Assembly: GCA_031424915.1 (NCBI GenBank)
Contig: JANPII010000102.1
Span: forward strand, 1-12,666
Source: JANPII01 sp031424915
Lineage (GTDB): Bacteria; Pseudomonadota; Alphaproteobacteria; Rickettsiales; Midichloriaceae
Reading direction: 5' to 3'
Length of the DNA: 12,666 nt
The stretch's first letter is position 1; the number at the start of each line of letters is the position of its first letter. Made by a program: the position numbers and the translations under genes. Positions 11,263 to 12,666 of this stretch are shown here, piece by piece. The notes under the pieces were generated by a model. That model was given only the letters and a program-made list of their open reading frames with translations. It did no database searches and was not told the DNA's origin.

Positions 11263-12666
11263 ATGGGAGCAACAAGAAAAATGAATAGAATTAACATTGA
11301 GCCTAAGATCGCCAATGATGATGCGGAAATTACTTCTGCAGCAGCAAAAGTCGGTGGCGCTTTTCAGCAGCTTGGGGGTGGATACTTTGGTGAAGGATAT
11401 AACAAACTAGTGCGTATGTCGTTGGCGTCTGTAGGCGTAAATAAGCGTCTATTGATGTTGGCTGTATATTCTATGAGTGCACAAACACGTATGCTCATAA
11501 AGCGCAGTATTGTACCTGAGGCGATTGGCAAGCGTATTTTAGATGCTCTTGACACAATTAAAAAAGAAATTGCCGACGGACATCTAAAGCTAGATGCAAC
11601 ATACTCCAGTGCATATGAATACATCTATAGCCGTCTATATGAGATGCTAGGTGATCAAGCTGATTATGCTAAGGTGTGTTATTCTCAAGAAGATCAAAAT
11701 GTGGGTGACCTTAAATTATGGATTCGTGACGCTTGTGATGATCTGGATGGACTAGTTCGAGAATTTCAAGAAGTGCTGATCCACAAGGCCGAAGAAAACG
11801 TGAAAGTAATTATGCCAGGCAACTCTCAGAAGATCGATGTGCCAGTATCCCTAGCACATGTGATGATGGCATATACAGAAATGTTAGGTCGTGACCGTAG
11901 TCGTATTCGTGATGCACGGGCTCGCGCTAACACTTCACCATACGGCTCTATGTCTTTAGCAGGTACAGCATTCTTCATTAATCGTGAGATGGTATCACGT
12001 ATTTTAGGCTTTGATGGAAGCACTGCAAACTCTATTGATGCAGTTACTGACCGTGATTTCATAATGGAATTTATCTCTGCAGTTTCGATCTGTGCTACTC
12101 ACCTATCTCGTTTGGCACAAGATTTCCTGAACTGGTATGCTCCAGGCCAGGGTTTCATTTCATTCCCGAATGACTTTGTGAAGCAGCATCCTACTTTGAT
12201 AAATAAGCGTGATGCAGAAGTGATAGAAATGGTACGTAGTAAAACCGGGCGCATTTATGGGTCTTTGGTGAATGTACTTACCGTGATGAAAGGTTTGCCT
12301 GCTGGTAACGCTCATGACACAGCAGAAATGCTAGAGCCTACATTTGATGCATATGACACACTATCCAATTGCTTAAATGTAATGTCTGCACTTACTGCAA
12401 GCTTTATTGTCAATCGTAAGCAGATGAAAGAAGCAGCGCAGGCTGATTATTCCACTGCACCAGATCTTGCTACTTGGTTAATCATTAACTTAAGCATGAC
12501 TGTACGTGAAGCAGAGCAGGCTACTCGCTCTATCGTTGATATGGCTATTAGTCGTGGTAAAAAACTATCGCTTCTAGAGCTTACAGAGCTGCAATCTATT
12601 GATCCACGCATTACAGATGATATCTATAGTGTGTTGATTCCATCACGTGCGGTAATAAGCCGTCGC
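11263..12666 (+). CDS. Argininosuccinate-lyase-derived protein lacking catalytic motifs (3' end outside window)
   Basis: The frame is open for 468 codons to the window edge; ArgH is usually about 460-475, so only the last 10-30 residues are missing. ArgH-like segments are DLKLWIRDA (149-157), SPYGSMSLAGTAFFINRE (225-242), LGFDGSTANSIDAVTDRDF (248-266), HLSRLAQ (280-286), EMVRSKTGRIYGSL (322-335), LTVMKGLP (339-346) and LTELQSIDPRI. Active-site motifs are replaced: EDVHMNIE by SSAYEYIY (115-122), GRSRNDQ by CYSQEDQ (139-145), GYTHLQ by GNSQKI (186-191), and the loop STGSSxMPQKxNPD by VKQHPTLINKRDAE (306-319) without a gap. YNRDMQE becomes NAHDTAE (349-355). The catalytic His and Ser are thus absent. 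Start ATG 11263 follows TAGG (11255-11258). The divergent tlpA neighbour, an arrangement I recall from other Alphaproteobacteria, suggests this is the original argH locus. Lyase activity is unlikely; a structural or regulatory role is inferred. Confidence 0.85.
   Translation, partial: MGATRKMNRINIEPKIANDDAEITSAAAKVGGAFQQLGGGYFGEGYNKLVRMSLASVGVNKRLLMLAVYSMSAQTRMLIKRSIVPEAIGKRILDALDTIKKEIADGHLKLDATYSSAYEYIYSRLYEMLGDQADYAKVCYSQEDQNVGDLKLWIRDACDDLDGLVREFQEVLIHKAEENVKVIMPGNSQKIDVPVSLAHVMMAYTEMLGRDRSRIRDARARANTSPYGSMSLAGTAFFINREMVSRILGFDGSTANSIDAVTDRDFIMEFISAVSICATHLSRLAQDFLNWYAPGQGFISFPNDFVKQHPTLINKRDAEVIEMVRSKTGRIYGSLVNVLTVMKGLPAGNAHDTAEMLEPTFDAYDTLSNCLNVMSALTASFIVNRKQMKEAAQADYSTAPDLATWLIINLSMTVREAEQATRSIVDMAISRGKKLSLLELTELQSIDPRITDDIYSVLIPSRAVISRR

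Overview
The window looks like a stretch of chromosome from an AT-rich, probably host-associated alphaproteobacterium of the Rickettsiales/Holosporales type. This rests on a Rickettsia 17-kDa-antigen-like lipoprotein, an alphaproteobacterial-type FabI, two ankyrin-repeat proteins, and a divergent tlpA/argH pair, an arrangement I recall from other Alphaproteobacteria. Many small repeats and decayed small genes fit the same picture. The taxonomic placement is inference; no rRNA or other marker gene is present.

Left part (1-4142): a glycine-zipper surface lipoprotein with its own promoter and a downstream hairpin; then fabI (enoyl-ACP reductase) and lysC (aspartokinase), 18 bases apart and probably co-transcribed; then a cytoplasmic-looking protein of eight ankyrin repeats; then a 54-residue lipoprotein gene with a clean promoter and Shine-Dalgarno sequence.

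Middle part (4143-7767): ndk and an EamA-family transporter, probably one transcript from a strong sigma-70-type promoter; a 484-base non-coding stretch packed with inverted repeats, including a 157-bp element with 35-bp terminal inverted repeats; tRNA-Cys(GCA); an exported protein with ankyrin repeats and a C-terminal SPOR-like region; a second short inverted-repeat element sharing the terminal motif ATACCAAGTCT; and folB.

Right part (7768-12666): a poorly coding region with a 62-residue two-helix membrane peptide and a frameshifted paralogue; fliW on the minus strand; a DUF1338/HglS-family protein; a TlpA-like thioredoxin on the minus strand; and, divergent from it and running off the window, a gene clearly derived from argininosuccinate lyase.

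The most striking observation is this last gene. It is open for 468 codons and keeps the fold-defining ArgH segments, but nearly every catalytic and substrate-binding motif has been replaced, including the whole GSSxMPQKxNP loop. It looks like a maintained pseudoenzyme at the native argH locus. Two other proteins show a milder version of the same pattern: LysC has lost effector-site motifs in both ACT domains, and the HglS-like protein keeps the metal triad but lacks the conserved substrate arginine. Together these suggest a lineage in which amino-acid enzymes are being relieved of regulation or repurposed.
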